From Streptomyces sp. NBC_01341 (GTDB lineage: Bacteria > Actinomycetota > Actinomycetes > Streptomycetales > Streptomycetaceae), in the NCBI RefSeq assembly GCF_035946055.1, contig NZ_CP108364.1, positions 6,820,001-6,884,000 of the forward strand: a stretch of 64,000 nucleotides of DNA. Direction: 5' to 3'. A program made the translations under genes and the position numbers. Shown here one piece after another: positions 1 to 8,723 of this stretch. Below the pieces are notes generated by a model. It ran no database searches and was not told the origin of the DNA. It was given only the letters and a program-made list of their open reading frames with translations. The number at the start of each line of letters is the position of its first letter. Position 1 is the first letter of the stretch.

Positions 1-464
1 CTCTCGGCGCGCAGGTCGTCGTTCGTACCCGAGAACAGGGTGGCGTGCTCGGCGGAGAAGCTGAGCACCCAGAAATGCCGCGACCGCGCCTTCGCCGACA
101 CGAGATTGCGGGTGAGGTAGCTGTCGCTGAGCACCACGCGCTCGGGGGCGGTCCGCGGAAGCTGCCAGATCTGGTACTCGTCGGCGTCGGCGAAGATGAC
201 CAGGGCGTCCAGTGCGCGGCGCTGATCGACCTCTGCCGCTGCCCGGTCCAGCTGGGCCTTCACGGCGGCCGCGGTCTCCCGGCTCACCCGGGGGTCGGCC
301 TCCAGCCGGTTGCCCGCCTCCGCCACCAGGTTCCGCAGCCGTACGGCGTCCTGGGCGTTCTCCGGCGCCCTGCGGTGGGTCGGCATCGTGAGGGACAGGG
401 CCGGGTAGGGCCGGGTCCTGCGCAATTCCTGCAACAGGCCGGGGGTCAGGGCGTCCGTATCCAT
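1..464 (-). CDS. baeRF-type (archaeo-eukaryotic release factor-like) protein, N-terminal part
   Basis: The reading frame is open from an ATG at 464 to the window edge, so only the first 154 residues are visible. A GGAGG-like ribosome-binding site lies just upstream. The sequence starts with MDTDALTPGLLQELRRTRP and contains the stretches LSLTMPTHRRAPENAQDAVR and SDSYLTRNLVSAKARSRHFWV. These resemble Streptomyces proteins labelled 'chemotaxis protein' or baeRF family 3, which are related to eRF1/Pelota and suspected of ribosome-associated roles. That assignment is from recollection of the family; the function is unproven. It is divergent from the glutaminase gene across 273 nt in which I see no gene. 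Confidence 0.65.
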   Translation of the reverse strand, partial: MDTDALTPGLLQELRRTRPYPALSLTMPTHRRAPENAQDAVRLRNLVAEAGNRLEADPRVSRETAAAVKAQLDRAAAEVDQRRALDALVIFADADEYQIWQLPRTAPERVVLSDSYLTRNLVSAKARSRHFWVLSFSAEHATLFSGTNDDLRAE

Positions 465-737
465 CGTTCCCTCCCGGAGGGTTCGGGGTGCGCGGTGCTG
501 GGGCCGCCCCTGCGGTGGAGCGGGTGGTTCAACGAGTCAATTCATACCTTTTGATCCTAGGATGGGCGAGTTGTTGCCCCTGTCCGCGGAGGTACGTGCG
601 ATGGCCACGCTCACCGTGCCGGCCTGTCGGGGGGTCGAGGGCGAGGCGGCTCCGGGGCGCCGCCGCCCACGACGCGGAACGACTGTGACGCCGGAACCCG
701 CCGCAGGGCCCCGGAGCGGGCGGCCGGCGGTGTACGA

Positions 738-2090
738 GTGAGCGCGACAGAAGCGGTGACGGACGCGCTGCGCGATCTCCACCGGCGGTTCGTGGACGTC
801 CGCGAGGGGGAACGCGGCGACTACATACCGGAGTTGACCAGATCCGACGTCCGCGATTTCGGCCTCGCGCTCGTCAGCATGGACGGGCACTGCTACAGCG
901 CGGGTGCCGCCCACACCCCCTTCACGCTGCAGTCCGTCTCCAAGCCGTTCGTCTACGCCCTCGCGCTCTCCTCGCTCGGCCTCGACGAGGTGGACCGCTG
1001 GGTCGGCGCGGAGCCCAGCGGCGAGGCGTACAACGCCATCAGCCTGGAGCGGCGCACGGGGCGGCCCGCCAACGCGATGGTCAACGCAGGCGCCATCGTC
1101 GCCACGGCTCTGGTCCCCGATACTCCGGAAGTCCCCGCGTTCACCCGCATCCTGACCACCCTGAGCCGCTTCGCCGGGCGGAGACTCGACATCGACGAGG
1201 ACGTGTACGCCTCCGAGGCCGCCACGGGCGACCGCAACCGTGCCCTCGCCTACCTGATCCGCAGCACCGGCGTCCTGCCGGCCGATCCGGTCGCCGCCGT
1301 GGACATCTACTTCCGGCAGTGCGCGGTGCGGGTCACAGCGGTGGACCTCGCGGTGATGGCGGCCACGCTCGCGCACGGGGGCGTCAATCCCGTCAGCGGT
1401 GAGACTGTCGTCGCCGCCGACGTCGCGGCCCAGGTTCTCGCGGTCATGGCCACCTGTGGCATGTACAACGCCTCGGGCGAATGGCTGCTGCGGGTCGGGC
1501 TGCCGGCCAAGAGCGGTGTGTCCGGCGGCCTGATCGCGGCCGGCCCCGCCCGCTTCGGTCTGGCCACCTACAGCCCGCTCCTCGACGCCACGGGGACTTC
1601 GGTGCGCGGCCGCGAAGCGATCGGCGCCCTCTCGGAACGTCTGGGACTCCATCTCATGAGGAACCCCGCACTTCCCGGGTCCACCGTCACGCTGGCGACC
1701 ACCGCCGACGTCCTCCCGTCGGCTCCGACGGGCAGGGAGGCGAGGGCGCTGCGCGAACGCGTCGGAGTCGTCGCCGCGCAGGGGGCCCTCGACTTCACCG
1801 CGGTCGAGCGGGTGCTCTTCGCCCTGGACGAGGCGGGCCCCGAGCCCGCCGGTCCGGTCGTGCTCGATCTGCGGGAGGTCACAGGGGCCGACGGCGTCGC
1901 CCTCGCTCTGCTGCACGCCGGACTCGCGAGGCTCGCGCGCGAAGGGCGGCGCGCGGCCGTCGTGGACCCGGGCGGCCGGCTCGGCCCGCCGGCCCTCGTC
2001 CGCGGGCGGACCGGCCAGGACCTGCCGCGCTACGGCTCCCGCGAGGAGGCGGTCGAGCACTGCGCGCGGGACCTGGCCGGTCCGGCGTGA
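738..2090 (+). CDS. glsA: Glutaminase A with C-terminal STAS-like domain
   Basis: Hydrolyses L-glutamine to glutamate and ammonia in the cytoplasm. The catalytic domain of the serine beta-lactamase-like glutaminase family spans roughly residues 10-310. The nucleophile motif is QSVSKPF (Ser66, Lys69) and the substrate-binding NAGAI motif is at 116-120. Single-domain bacterial glutaminases are about 305-310 residues. This protein has 450, and the extra part (about 345-450) reads as a STAS/anti-anti-sigma-like fold (VVLDLREVTGADGVALALL). The start is a GTG. It converges with the endonuclease gene with a 4-nt gap. Glutaminase is firm; the STAS call is an inference from pattern. Confidence 0.88.
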   Translation: MSATEAVTDALRDLHRRFVDVREGERGDYIPELTRSDVRDFGLALVSMDGHCYSAGAAHTPFTLQSVSKPFVYALALSSLGLDEVDRWVGAEPSGEAYNAISLERRTGRPANAMVNAGAIVATALVPDTPEVPAFTRILTTLSRFAGRRLDIDEDVYASEAATGDRNRALAYLIRSTGVLPADPVAAVDIYFRQCAVRVTAVDLAVMAATLAHGGVNPVSGETVVAADVAAQVLAVMATCGMYNASGEWLLRVGLPAKSGVSGGLIAAGPARFGLATYSPLLDATGTSVRGREAIGALSERLGLHLMRNPALPGSTVTLATTADVLPSAPTGREARALRERVGVVAAQGALDFTAVERVLFALDEAGPEPAGPVVLDLREVTGADGVALALLHAGLARLAREGRRAAVVDPGGRLGPPALVRGRTGQDLPRYGSREEAVEHCARDLAGPA

Positions 2091-2094
2091 GCCG

Positions 2095-2916
2095 CTACCA
2101 GATGGCCTCGACCCACTCGGGGTGGTCGATGAACGGGTTCCGGTTGTGCTGGAACCGGTCGAATATGACCTCGTTGCGGTTCTGCTCGAAGCTGTCCGGC
2201 GGGTCCTCCTGGTTCCACTGCTTCAGCACGGAGAGCCTGCCGATATTCGGGGCCGAGCCGTTGCTGACGCTGTCGTTCGGCTCGAGGTCCGCGAAGGAGT
2301 CGTCGCCTTCGTACCGGACCGCCATGTAGAGGATCATCCGGGCGACATCGCCCTTGACCGCGTCGCGCGGTTCGAAGGAGTCGCCGTCAGTGAGGTTGCC
2401 GGGCGCTCCCGAGACCGCCGTGCCGCCGTTGTCGAAGTCCTTGTTGCCGCGGATCGAGTTGACCCCCACGTCCTCGGGGCGCAGGTGGTGGATGTCGGTG
2501 CCCGGGCCGGTGGCCGTGCCGAAGTCGCCGTGCGACTTGGCCCAGACGTGCTCACGGTTCCAGTCGCCGGCGTCGCCGCCGTTACCCGTCTTCGCCTGGG
2601 AGCGCCCGGTGTACAGGAGGATCACGTTGGAGGAGTTCGCGGGGTCCTGGTCGGTGAGCTTGAGCGCGTCCCACACCTGGGTGTAGGAGAGCTTGGTCTG
2701 GTCGCTGATGATCGTGTGCAGCGAACTCTTCAGCGCGGCGCCGGTCCTGCCCAGGGCGTCCTGGTAGTAGGTGTCGTCGAGTGCTGCGGTCGGCGACGCC
2801 GGTCCGGCGGTCGTGGGGGTCGTGGCGGGGGCGGTGGCCGCGACGCCGGTGAGTACGGCGATCGAGGCTGCTGTAGCGAGGAGTGGACGCGCGTAGAGAA
2901 GGCGACGACTGGACAT
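2095..2916 (-). CDS. Secreted endonuclease I family nuclease
   Basis: Predicted extracellular non-specific DNase of the endonuclease I (EndA/NucM) family. I chose the ATG at 2916 because a GGAAGGA box precedes it at normal spacing and the product then opens with a signal peptide (MSSRRLLYARPLLATAASIA, likely cleaved near residues 30-40). The frame is open further upstream but without a ribosome-binding site. Family signatures are a WNREHVW segment (about 119-125, catalytic His in a His-Me finger) and DIHHLRPEDVGVNSIRGN (about 141-158, metal binding). The mature protein is about 235 residues, as usual for the family. Confidence 0.85.
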   Translation of the reverse strand: MSSRRLLYARPLLATAASIAVLTGVAATAPATTPTTAGPASPTAALDDTYYQDALGRTGAALKSSLHTIISDQTKLSYTQVWDALKLTDQDPANSSNVILLYTGRSQAKTGNGGDAGDWNREHVWAKSHGDFGTATGPGTDIHHLRPEDVGVNSIRGNKDFDNGGTAVSGAPGNLTDGDSFEPRDAVKGDVARMILYMAVRYEGDDSFADLEPNDSVSNGSAPNIGRLSVLKQWNQEDPPDSFEQNRNEVIFDRFQHNRNPFIDHPEWVEAIW

Positions 2917-3127
2917 GTGGGGGGTGTCCTTCCGGGGCTGCGAACGGTGTAGTGAGGCCGGGTACTGTCTGCTGGCTCGGGAGCCTTCCACACGCACGGT
3001 GCCGGTCGTGTGAACACTGCGTATTTATCATGTGCAAGTCAAGTGACATCCAATCCGCGCTCGCCGGGTCATCGGATGCGCGGAGTGCGCCCCGGCGCGA
3101 GAATTGCCGCAAGGACGAGGAGGCGGC

Positions 3128-3334
3128 ATGAGCGAAGAGTCCGAACCCGTATCCGGGCCGGAGGTCCGGGGCGTCACTCCGGACCGTCTGCTGCACACGG
3201 GCGGCAACGATCAGCCCAGTGCGGAGGATCTGGTCCTCGCCTCGGGGCGTGACCTCAGTCCCGAGAACCTCGAGTGGGCCCGGCGCAGGCTGTCCGAGGA
3301 GGGCCGGTCGGCGATGGACAAACGGCTGCCGTAG
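3128..3334 (+). CDS. Small conserved hypothetical protein (68 aa)
   Basis: The gene starts at ATG 3128 behind a GAGGAGGCGG ribosome-binding site. The product is acidic and polar with no membrane segment and has a helical C-terminal stretch (SPENLEWARRRLSEEG). I recognise the general look of short Streptomyces proteins but no characterised family. It is divergent from the endonuclease gene and lies 70 nt ahead of the methyltransferase gene, possibly in the same transcript. Confidence 0.6.
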   Translation: MSEESEPVSGPEVRGVTPDRLLHTGGNDQPSAEDLVLASGRDLSPENLEWARRRLSEEGRSAMDKRLP

Positions 3335-3404
3335 CGCCTGAGCGGCACCTCCGGGCGGGCGGCGTGCGGGGCTCCGCCCGCCGCTCGGTTAGCCTGAACG
3401 CAAT

Positions 3405-4556
3405 ATGAACCGTTTGACGACGTCACAGGGCGAATTCGAGCTGGCCCGCTTCCCCGAGAACCCGCGCGATCCGCTCCGTGCGTGGGACGCCGCCGACGAG
3501 TACCTGCTGCGGAGGCTGGACGGCGACGAGGGGAGTGATCCCGTCCGTCCGTCCGGCACCGTGGCCGTCGTGGGCGACCGTTGGGGGGCACTCGCCACCG
3601 CGCTCGCCACCCACCGGCCCGTGCAGATCAGCGACTCCTACCTGACCCGGCGCGCGACCGTCGCCAACCTCGAGCGCAACAACGCCGCGGCGGAGTCGGT
3701 CCGGATGCTGTCGGCCCGTGACACCCCGCCGGAGCGGGTGGACCTGCTGCTCGTACGCGTGCCCAAGAGCCTCGCGCTCCTGGAGGACCAGTTGCACCGG
3801 CTCGCCCCCGCCGTGCACGCCGGGACCGTCGTCATCGGCACCGGCATGGTGAAGGAGATCCACACCTCCACGCTGAAGCTGTTCGAGCGGATCATCGGGC
3901 CCACCCGCACGTCCCTCGCGGTCAAGAAGGCCCGGCTGATCCACTGCACGCCGGATCCTTCCCTGCCCAGGACGCCCAGTCCCTGGCCGTACCACTACGA
4001 CCTGCCCGACGACATCGGCGTGGCCTCCGGGCGGACCGTCACCAACCATGCCGGAATCTTCTGCGCCGAGCGCCTCGACGTCGGCACCCGCTTCTTCCTG
4101 AAGCACCTCCCCGCACGGTCGGGCCCGGACCACGTCGTCGACCTCGGCTGCGGGAACGGCGTCGTGGGCACGGCCGCGGCGCTCGCCAATCCCGCGGCGT
4201 CCGTCACCTTCATCGACGAGTCCTACCAGGCCGTCGCCTCGGCCGAGGCGACCTTCCGGGCGAACACCGACGCCCAGGCCGCCTTCGTGGTCGGCGACGC
4301 GATGGCCGACGTGGCACCGCGAAGCGTGGACCTGGTACTCGCCAACCCGCCGTTCCACTCGCACCAGGCGGTCACCGACGCCACGGCCCGCACCATGTTC
4401 CACGGAGCGCACGCCGCGCTGCGGCAGGGCGGTGAGCTGTGGGTGGTCGGAAACCGCCACCTCGGATACCACACGCAGCTGCGGCGGATCTTCGGCAACT
4501 GCGTCACCGTCGCGGGCGACCCGAAGTTCGTGGTCCTGCGGGCCGTCAAGCGCTGA
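3405..4556 (+). CDS. RlmG-like SAM-dependent methyltransferase
   Basis: Predicted 23S rRNA (guanine-N2) methyltransferase, RlmG/RsmC-like. The N-terminal half (about 1-200) is a degenerate methyltransferase-like domain. The C-terminal half is a full class I SAM domain with motif I DLGCGNG (246-252) and the N2-guanine or N6-adenine methylase signature NPPF (314-317). The length of 383 aa matches RlmG (about 375-380). The exact rRNA position modified cannot be read from sequence. It starts with ATG and no close gene follows it on the same strand. Confidence 0.8.
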   Translation: MNRLTTSQGEFELARFPENPRDPLRAWDAADEYLLRRLDGDEGSDPVRPSGTVAVVGDRWGALATALATHRPVQISDSYLTRRATVANLERNNAAAESVRMLSARDTPPERVDLLLVRVPKSLALLEDQLHRLAPAVHAGTVVIGTGMVKEIHTSTLKLFERIIGPTRTSLAVKKARLIHCTPDPSLPRTPSPWPYHYDLPDDIGVASGRTVTNHAGIFCAERLDVGTRFFLKHLPARSGPDHVVDLGCGNGVVGTAAALANPAASVTFIDESYQAVASAEATFRANTDAQAAFVVGDAMADVAPRSVDLVLANPPFHSHQAVTDATARTMFHGAHAALRQGGELWVVGNRHLGYHTQLRRIFGNCVTVAGDPKFVVLRAVKR

Positions 4557-4695
4557 TCCCCCTTCCGGCGCCCTCCCCGGAACGCGCTCGGGTGCGGTAT
4601 CCATGGAACGGTACGAGGACGGCGGGCCGAGGGCGACGGGACCGCGGTGCGCCGCCGGGACCACCCCGGTTCCACCGAGCGGAAAGGGCGAGCCC

Positions 4696-5595
4696 ATGGA
4701 CGGCCCCGTGAACGGCGCGGATCCCGGGCTGTTCGGCCCCCGCTCCGTCACCTGGCAGATGCACAGCGATCCCATGATGTGGGTGGCCGGGGTACGTGCG
4801 CTCTACCTGCAGGCCCTGCACCCGCGTGCCCTCCGGGGCGTGATGCAGAACAGCGATTTCCGCAAGGACGCCTGGGGGCGGCTGCTGCGCACGGCGGACT
4901 TCGTCGGCACGCTCAGTTACGGCACCACGAGCGCGGCCGAGCAGTACGGTGCCAGGGTCCGCAGGATCCACCGGCTCCTGCGGGCCACCGACCCGGCGAC
5001 CGGCGAGGTCTACGGCATCGACGAACCGGAACTCCTCCTCTGGGTGCACTGCGCGGAGGTGGACTCCTACCTCCAGGTCGAGCGCCGGTCCGGCTTCCCG
5101 CTCGACGACGCCCTGGCCGACCGCTACGTCGACGAACAGCGCGAGTCCGCCCGGCTCGTGGGCCTCGACCCGTCCGGAGTACCCGGCTCGGCCGCCGCCC
5201 TCGCCGCCTACTTCGAAGGCGTCCGCCCCCGGCTGACAGCGGGCGCCGAGGCGCGGGAGGTCGACGACTTCCTGCGCAGCCCGCCCGTACCGGCCCTCCT
5301 CGTTCCGGCGCGCGCCCTGCTGTGGCGGCGGGTGGCCGCGCTCGCGTACGACTCCCTGCCCGCGTACGCCCACGAGCTGTACGGCAGGACCGCGCCCCCT
5401 CCGGCGGTGGCCGATCGCCGCCTGCGCGCCACAGGGGCCGCTCTGCGCCTCGTTCCCGCCCGCCTCCGCCGTCGTCTGCCGCCACGTCACATCGCGAAGG
5501 CGATGGCTCGACTGGGCCCCGGGAGCAGGCCCGCCCCAAACGAACTCCGCAGACCGGGCGCCATACTGGACGGGCCGGGGAGGGCGCAGCGCTAG
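4696..5595 (+). CDS. Oxygenase MpaB family protein (DUF2236)
   Basis: The protein matches the DUF2236/MpaB oxygenase-like family, which includes heme-dependent latex-clearing-type and MpaB-type oxygenases. Typical segments are SVTWQMHSDPMMWVAGVRAL and LQALHPRALRGVMQNSDF near the N terminus and LLLWVHCAEVDSYL in the middle. I chose ATG 4696 because GGAAAGG lies 8 nt upstream; an in-frame ATG at 4603 would add 31 residues of low-complexity sequence. The substrate is unknown. There is no signal peptide. Confidence 0.78.
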   Translation: MDGPVNGADPGLFGPRSVTWQMHSDPMMWVAGVRALYLQALHPRALRGVMQNSDFRKDAWGRLLRTADFVGTLSYGTTSAAEQYGARVRRIHRLLRATDPATGEVYGIDEPELLLWVHCAEVDSYLQVERRSGFPLDDALADRYVDEQRESARLVGLDPSGVPGSAAALAAYFEGVRPRLTAGAEAREVDDFLRSPPVPALLVPARALLWRRVAALAYDSLPAYAHELYGRTAPPPAVADRRLRATGAALRLVPARLRRRLPPRHIAKAMARLGPGSRPAPNELRRPGAILDGPGRAQR

Positions 5596-5706
5596 GGAGT
5601 GCCGTTCGGATCAGGCCGGGGCGGGGTACCGGGACACGCGAGCCCGGCAGGGTCCGGACGGGGAGCCCGGGCGGGGCAGTGAGGCAGACGGGGGCGGTAA
5701 CAGGCG

Positions 5707-7950
5707 ATGGCGGACTCGAGGCTGATCCAGAACCGCTACCGGCTGCTCGATCTCATCGGGCGCGGGGGCATGGGCGAGGTGTGGCGTGCGCGGGACGAGG
5801 CACTGGGCCGCCAGGTGGCGGTCAAGTGCCTGAAGCCGATGGGGCCGCAGCACGACGAGGACTTCATCCGCGTCCTGCGCGAGCGTTTCCGCCGCGAGGC
5901 GCGGGTGGCCGCCGCGCTTCAGCACCGGGGTGTCACCGTCGTCCACGACTTCGGGGAGTCGGACGGCGTCCTGTATCTCGTCATGGAACTCCTGGAGGGA
6001 CGCAACCTCAGCCAGCTCCTGGAGGACAACGCGCAGAAGCCGCTGCCGGTGGCCGATGTCATCGACATCGCGGACCAGGTTGCCGACGCTCTCGTCTACA
6101 CCCACCAGCAAGGCATCGTGCACCGTGACCTCAAGCCCGCCAACATCATGCGGCTCGACGACGGAGCGGTGAAGATCTGCGACTTCGGCATCGCCAGGCT
6201 CGGCCACGACATCGGCTTCACCTCACGCCTCACCGGCACCGGGATCGCGATGGGGACCCCGCACTACATGTCACCCGAGCAGATCGGCGGCGGCGAGGTC
6301 GACCACCGCAGTGACCTGTACTCCCTGGGCTGCGTGCTGTACGAGATCGCCACGGGCGCACCGCCGTTCGACATGGACGACGCCTGGGCCGTCCTCGTCG
6401 GACACCGTGACACCGTCCCGGAGCCGCCGCGCACCCGCCGGTCCGAACTCCCCGGATTCCTGGACCGTGTCGTTCTCGACCTGCTGGCCAAGGCGCCCGG
6501 CGAGAGGCCGGCCGACGCCGGAGACCTGAGGCAGCGCATCGCTGTCGGCCGCACGGGCGAGCAGCCGGCCGCCGAGCACGGCTCCCTGCCCCTGCCACCG
6601 GCGCGGGACGCGGACGCACCGGCCCGACTGCCGTCCTGGACACGCCACATGACCACCGGACCCAAGGCGGCAGGTGACGCAGCCCGGACCGCGACGGCTG
6701 CCCTCGACCACACGAGCGCCCTGACGGGCTCCTGGACCACGGCGGCCGCATCCGTACTCACCGGTGCGTTCCCGCACGCGGGTCACGGACGGCCCACCCC
6801 GTCGCCCGAGCTGCTCGCCACCCTGGCCGGCCGTCACCACGCGGGCCTGAACCTGGGGCGGCTCGGCCATTGGGAGGAGGCCGCAGAGGTGCACCGCGCG
6901 GTCGCCGCCGCACGCGAAAACGCCCTCGGCCCCGACCACCCCGACACGCTGACCAGCAGGTACGAGCTCGGCTACGCCCTCAACCGCACCGGACCGGCCG
7001 AGGACGCGCTGCGCGAGTTCGGCCGGGCCGCCGACGGCCGGGAGCGTGTCCTCGGCCCCGACCACCCCGAAACCCTCGCCGCACGGCAGGAGACGGCGTA
7101 CGTACTCGGCCGCATGGGCCGGCACTTCGAGGCCCACCAGGTGTACGCGGCGGTCCTCGCCTCCCGGGAGCGTTCCATGGGGCCGGACCACCCCGACACT
7201 CTGCGGTGCCGCCACAACCTGGCCTTCAATCTCAGCAGGCTCGGCCGCCCCGAGGACTCGTACCGCATGGCCCGCGAGGTTGCCGACGCCCGGGGCAGGC
7301 TCCTCGGCGCGACGCACCCGGACACCCTGGCCACCCTGTACGAAGTGGCGTACACCCTGGGCCGCCTGGACCGCTGGACCGAGGCCCTGCGGACCTACCG
7401 CGAGGTGGCTGAGGCCCGCACCGCCACGCTGGGCGCCGACCACCCCGACACTCTCTCCGCCCGCTACGAGGTGGGCATCAGCCTCGGCCGGCTCGGCCGC
7501 AGCGCCGAGGCCCTGGAGCTCTACCGGGGGCTGGCCGAGGACCGTGCCCGGGTGAGCGGCGCGGCCGACCCCGAGACACTTCGTGCCCGGCACGGCCTGT
7601 GCGTCAACCTCGGGCGAATGGCGCGCTGGGAGGAAGCGCTCGCCGAGTCGCGTGAGGTGTACGCGATCCGGGTCCGCACGCTGGGGCCCGACCACCCCGA
7701 CACGCTCGTCAGCCGGCGCGAGGTTGCCGTCGGCCTGGGCTGGCTCGGCCGCTGGGCGGAGGCGCTGACCGACTACCGGGCGGTCGCCGAGGCCCGCGCA
7801 CGCGTCCTGGGCCCCGACCATCCCGACACCCTCGCGGGCCGCAACGACGAGGCGCACTGCCTGGAGCAGCTCGGTCGAGGCGCGGAGGCGGCCGACCTCT
7901 ACCGGCGGGTCGCCGACCTGCGCCGGGAGCGCGGGCCGTCCCCGCGCTGA
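5707..7950 (+). CDS. Ser/Thr protein kinase with C-terminal tetratricopeptide repeats
   Basis: A 747-residue Hanks-type kinase fused to a TPR array. Kinase motifs are all intact: glycine loop GRGGMG (18-23), Lys40 in VAVK, HRDLKPAN (139-146) and DFG (159-161). After a Pro/Ala-rich linker (about 280-370) come eight roughly 42-residue TPR units, each marked by a variant of LGPDHPDTL followed by a hydrophobic helix. I see no transmembrane helix and no PASTA domain, so it is probably cytosolic and senses protein partners through the repeats rather than cell-wall ligands. Kinase substrates are unknown. It converges on the DinB gene with a 2-nt gap. Confidence 0.9.
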   Translation: MADSRLIQNRYRLLDLIGRGGMGEVWRARDEALGRQVAVKCLKPMGPQHDEDFIRVLRERFRREARVAAALQHRGVTVVHDFGESDGVLYLVMELLEGRNLSQLLEDNAQKPLPVADVIDIADQVADALVYTHQQGIVHRDLKPANIMRLDDGAVKICDFGIARLGHDIGFTSRLTGTGIAMGTPHYMSPEQIGGGEVDHRSDLYSLGCVLYEIATGAPPFDMDDAWAVLVGHRDTVPEPPRTRRSELPGFLDRVVLDLLAKAPGERPADAGDLRQRIAVGRTGEQPAAEHGSLPLPPARDADAPARLPSWTRHMTTGPKAAGDAARTATAALDHTSALTGSWTTAAASVLTGAFPHAGHGRPTPSPELLATLAGRHHAGLNLGRLGHWEEAAEVHRAVAAARENALGPDHPDTLTSRYELGYALNRTGPAEDALREFGRAADGRERVLGPDHPETLAARQETAYVLGRMGRHFEAHQVYAAVLASRERSMGPDHPDTLRCRHNLAFNLSRLGRPEDSYRMAREVADARGRLLGATHPDTLATLYEVAYTLGRLDRWTEALRTYREVAEARTATLGADHPDTLSARYEVGISLGRLGRSAEALELYRGLAEDRARVSGAADPETLRARHGLCVNLGRMARWEEALAESREVYAIRVRTLGPDHPDTLVSRREVAVGLGWLGRWAEALTDYRAVAEARARVLGPDHPDTLAGRNDEAHCLEQLGRGAEAADLYRRVADLRRERGPSPR

Positions 7951-7952
7951 CG

Positions 7953-8579
7953 TCAGGCCGAGGCGCCCCGCGCGCGATACAGGTCGCGGAGCAGGGCGAT
8001 CTCGGCCCCGTGATGCAGGATCTCCTGATTGACCCACCAGACGGTGTCGATGAAAGGATCCTCCGGGTCGCCGCCGTACGGGTAGGTGCTGTGGCCGACC
8101 GTGTCGAGAGCCGTGTCGTCGGCGCTCACGAGCGCCGCACGCCATGCGTCCGCCGATGCCTCGAAGTCCGCGACCGCCCCCGCTGCGTCGCCCACCACCC
8201 GGTATTCGTCCCGTGTCATGTCGTGGTTCCCCGCCGTGTGGTCGGCGCGCAGGGCAAGCAGTTCGCTGAGGTGGCTCAGGCGCCACGCGAGGGTCGTGAA
8301 GGGCGGCGGGGACGGATGCGGGAACGGGCCCGTGTCACGCCCCCAGTCGCCCGAGCCCGTCAGGACCGTCGCGCCCGGACCCGGACCCGCGCTGTGCCGG
8401 CGAACGGACCAGCAGTCCTTCACCGGTTCCCACAGATACTCCGCGTCGGTCAGGACCGTGACCTCCACGTCGGTGCCGTTCCCGCTGTCGGCCGTCGGTC
8501 CCGCCATCCGGTTCACGAGCCGCTCGCGCGCCCAGTCGAACTGTTCCAGCAGCGGAATCAGACGTGCGGGGGTGTTCAT
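7953..8579 (-). CDS. DinB superfamily protein
   Basis: A 208-aa protein of the DinB/YfiT four-helix bundle superfamily, whose members are often metal-dependent thiol (mycothiol or bacillithiol) transferases. The N terminus reads LIPLLEQFDWARERLVNRM, a WEPVKDCWSV segment follows, then a His-containing helix TLAWRLSHLSELLALRADH and a late HHGAEIALLRDLYRARG helix that supplies the usual third His. Enzyme function is inferred from family only. It is divergent from the FAD oxidoreductase gene. Confidence 0.75.
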   Translation of the reverse strand: MNTPARLIPLLEQFDWARERLVNRMAGPTADSGNGTDVEVTVLTDAEYLWEPVKDCWSVRRHSAGPGPGATVLTGSGDWGRDTGPFPHPSPPPFTTLAWRLSHLSELLALRADHTAGNHDMTRDEYRVVGDAAGAVADFEASADAWRAALVSADDTALDTVGHSTYPYGGDPEDPFIDTVWWVNQEILHHGAEIALLRDLYRARGASA

Positions 8580-8723
8580 GGGGCTCCTCGTGTGTACGGG
8601 GCGGGGAAGCGGTCAGGGCCAGAACCCTGCCACAGCCCCCACCGCGACGCCCATGGGTTTCGGGTTCCACACCGAGCCCGCCGCCCCCTGTCCACGGGCG
8701 ATCAGGGCGTGTTACGAAGGGAC

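Noticed and set aside
537..2060. Long open frame opposite the glutaminase gene
   Set aside because: It is the antisense shadow of a high-GC gene. Composition is Arg/Gly-rich and no family motif is visible.
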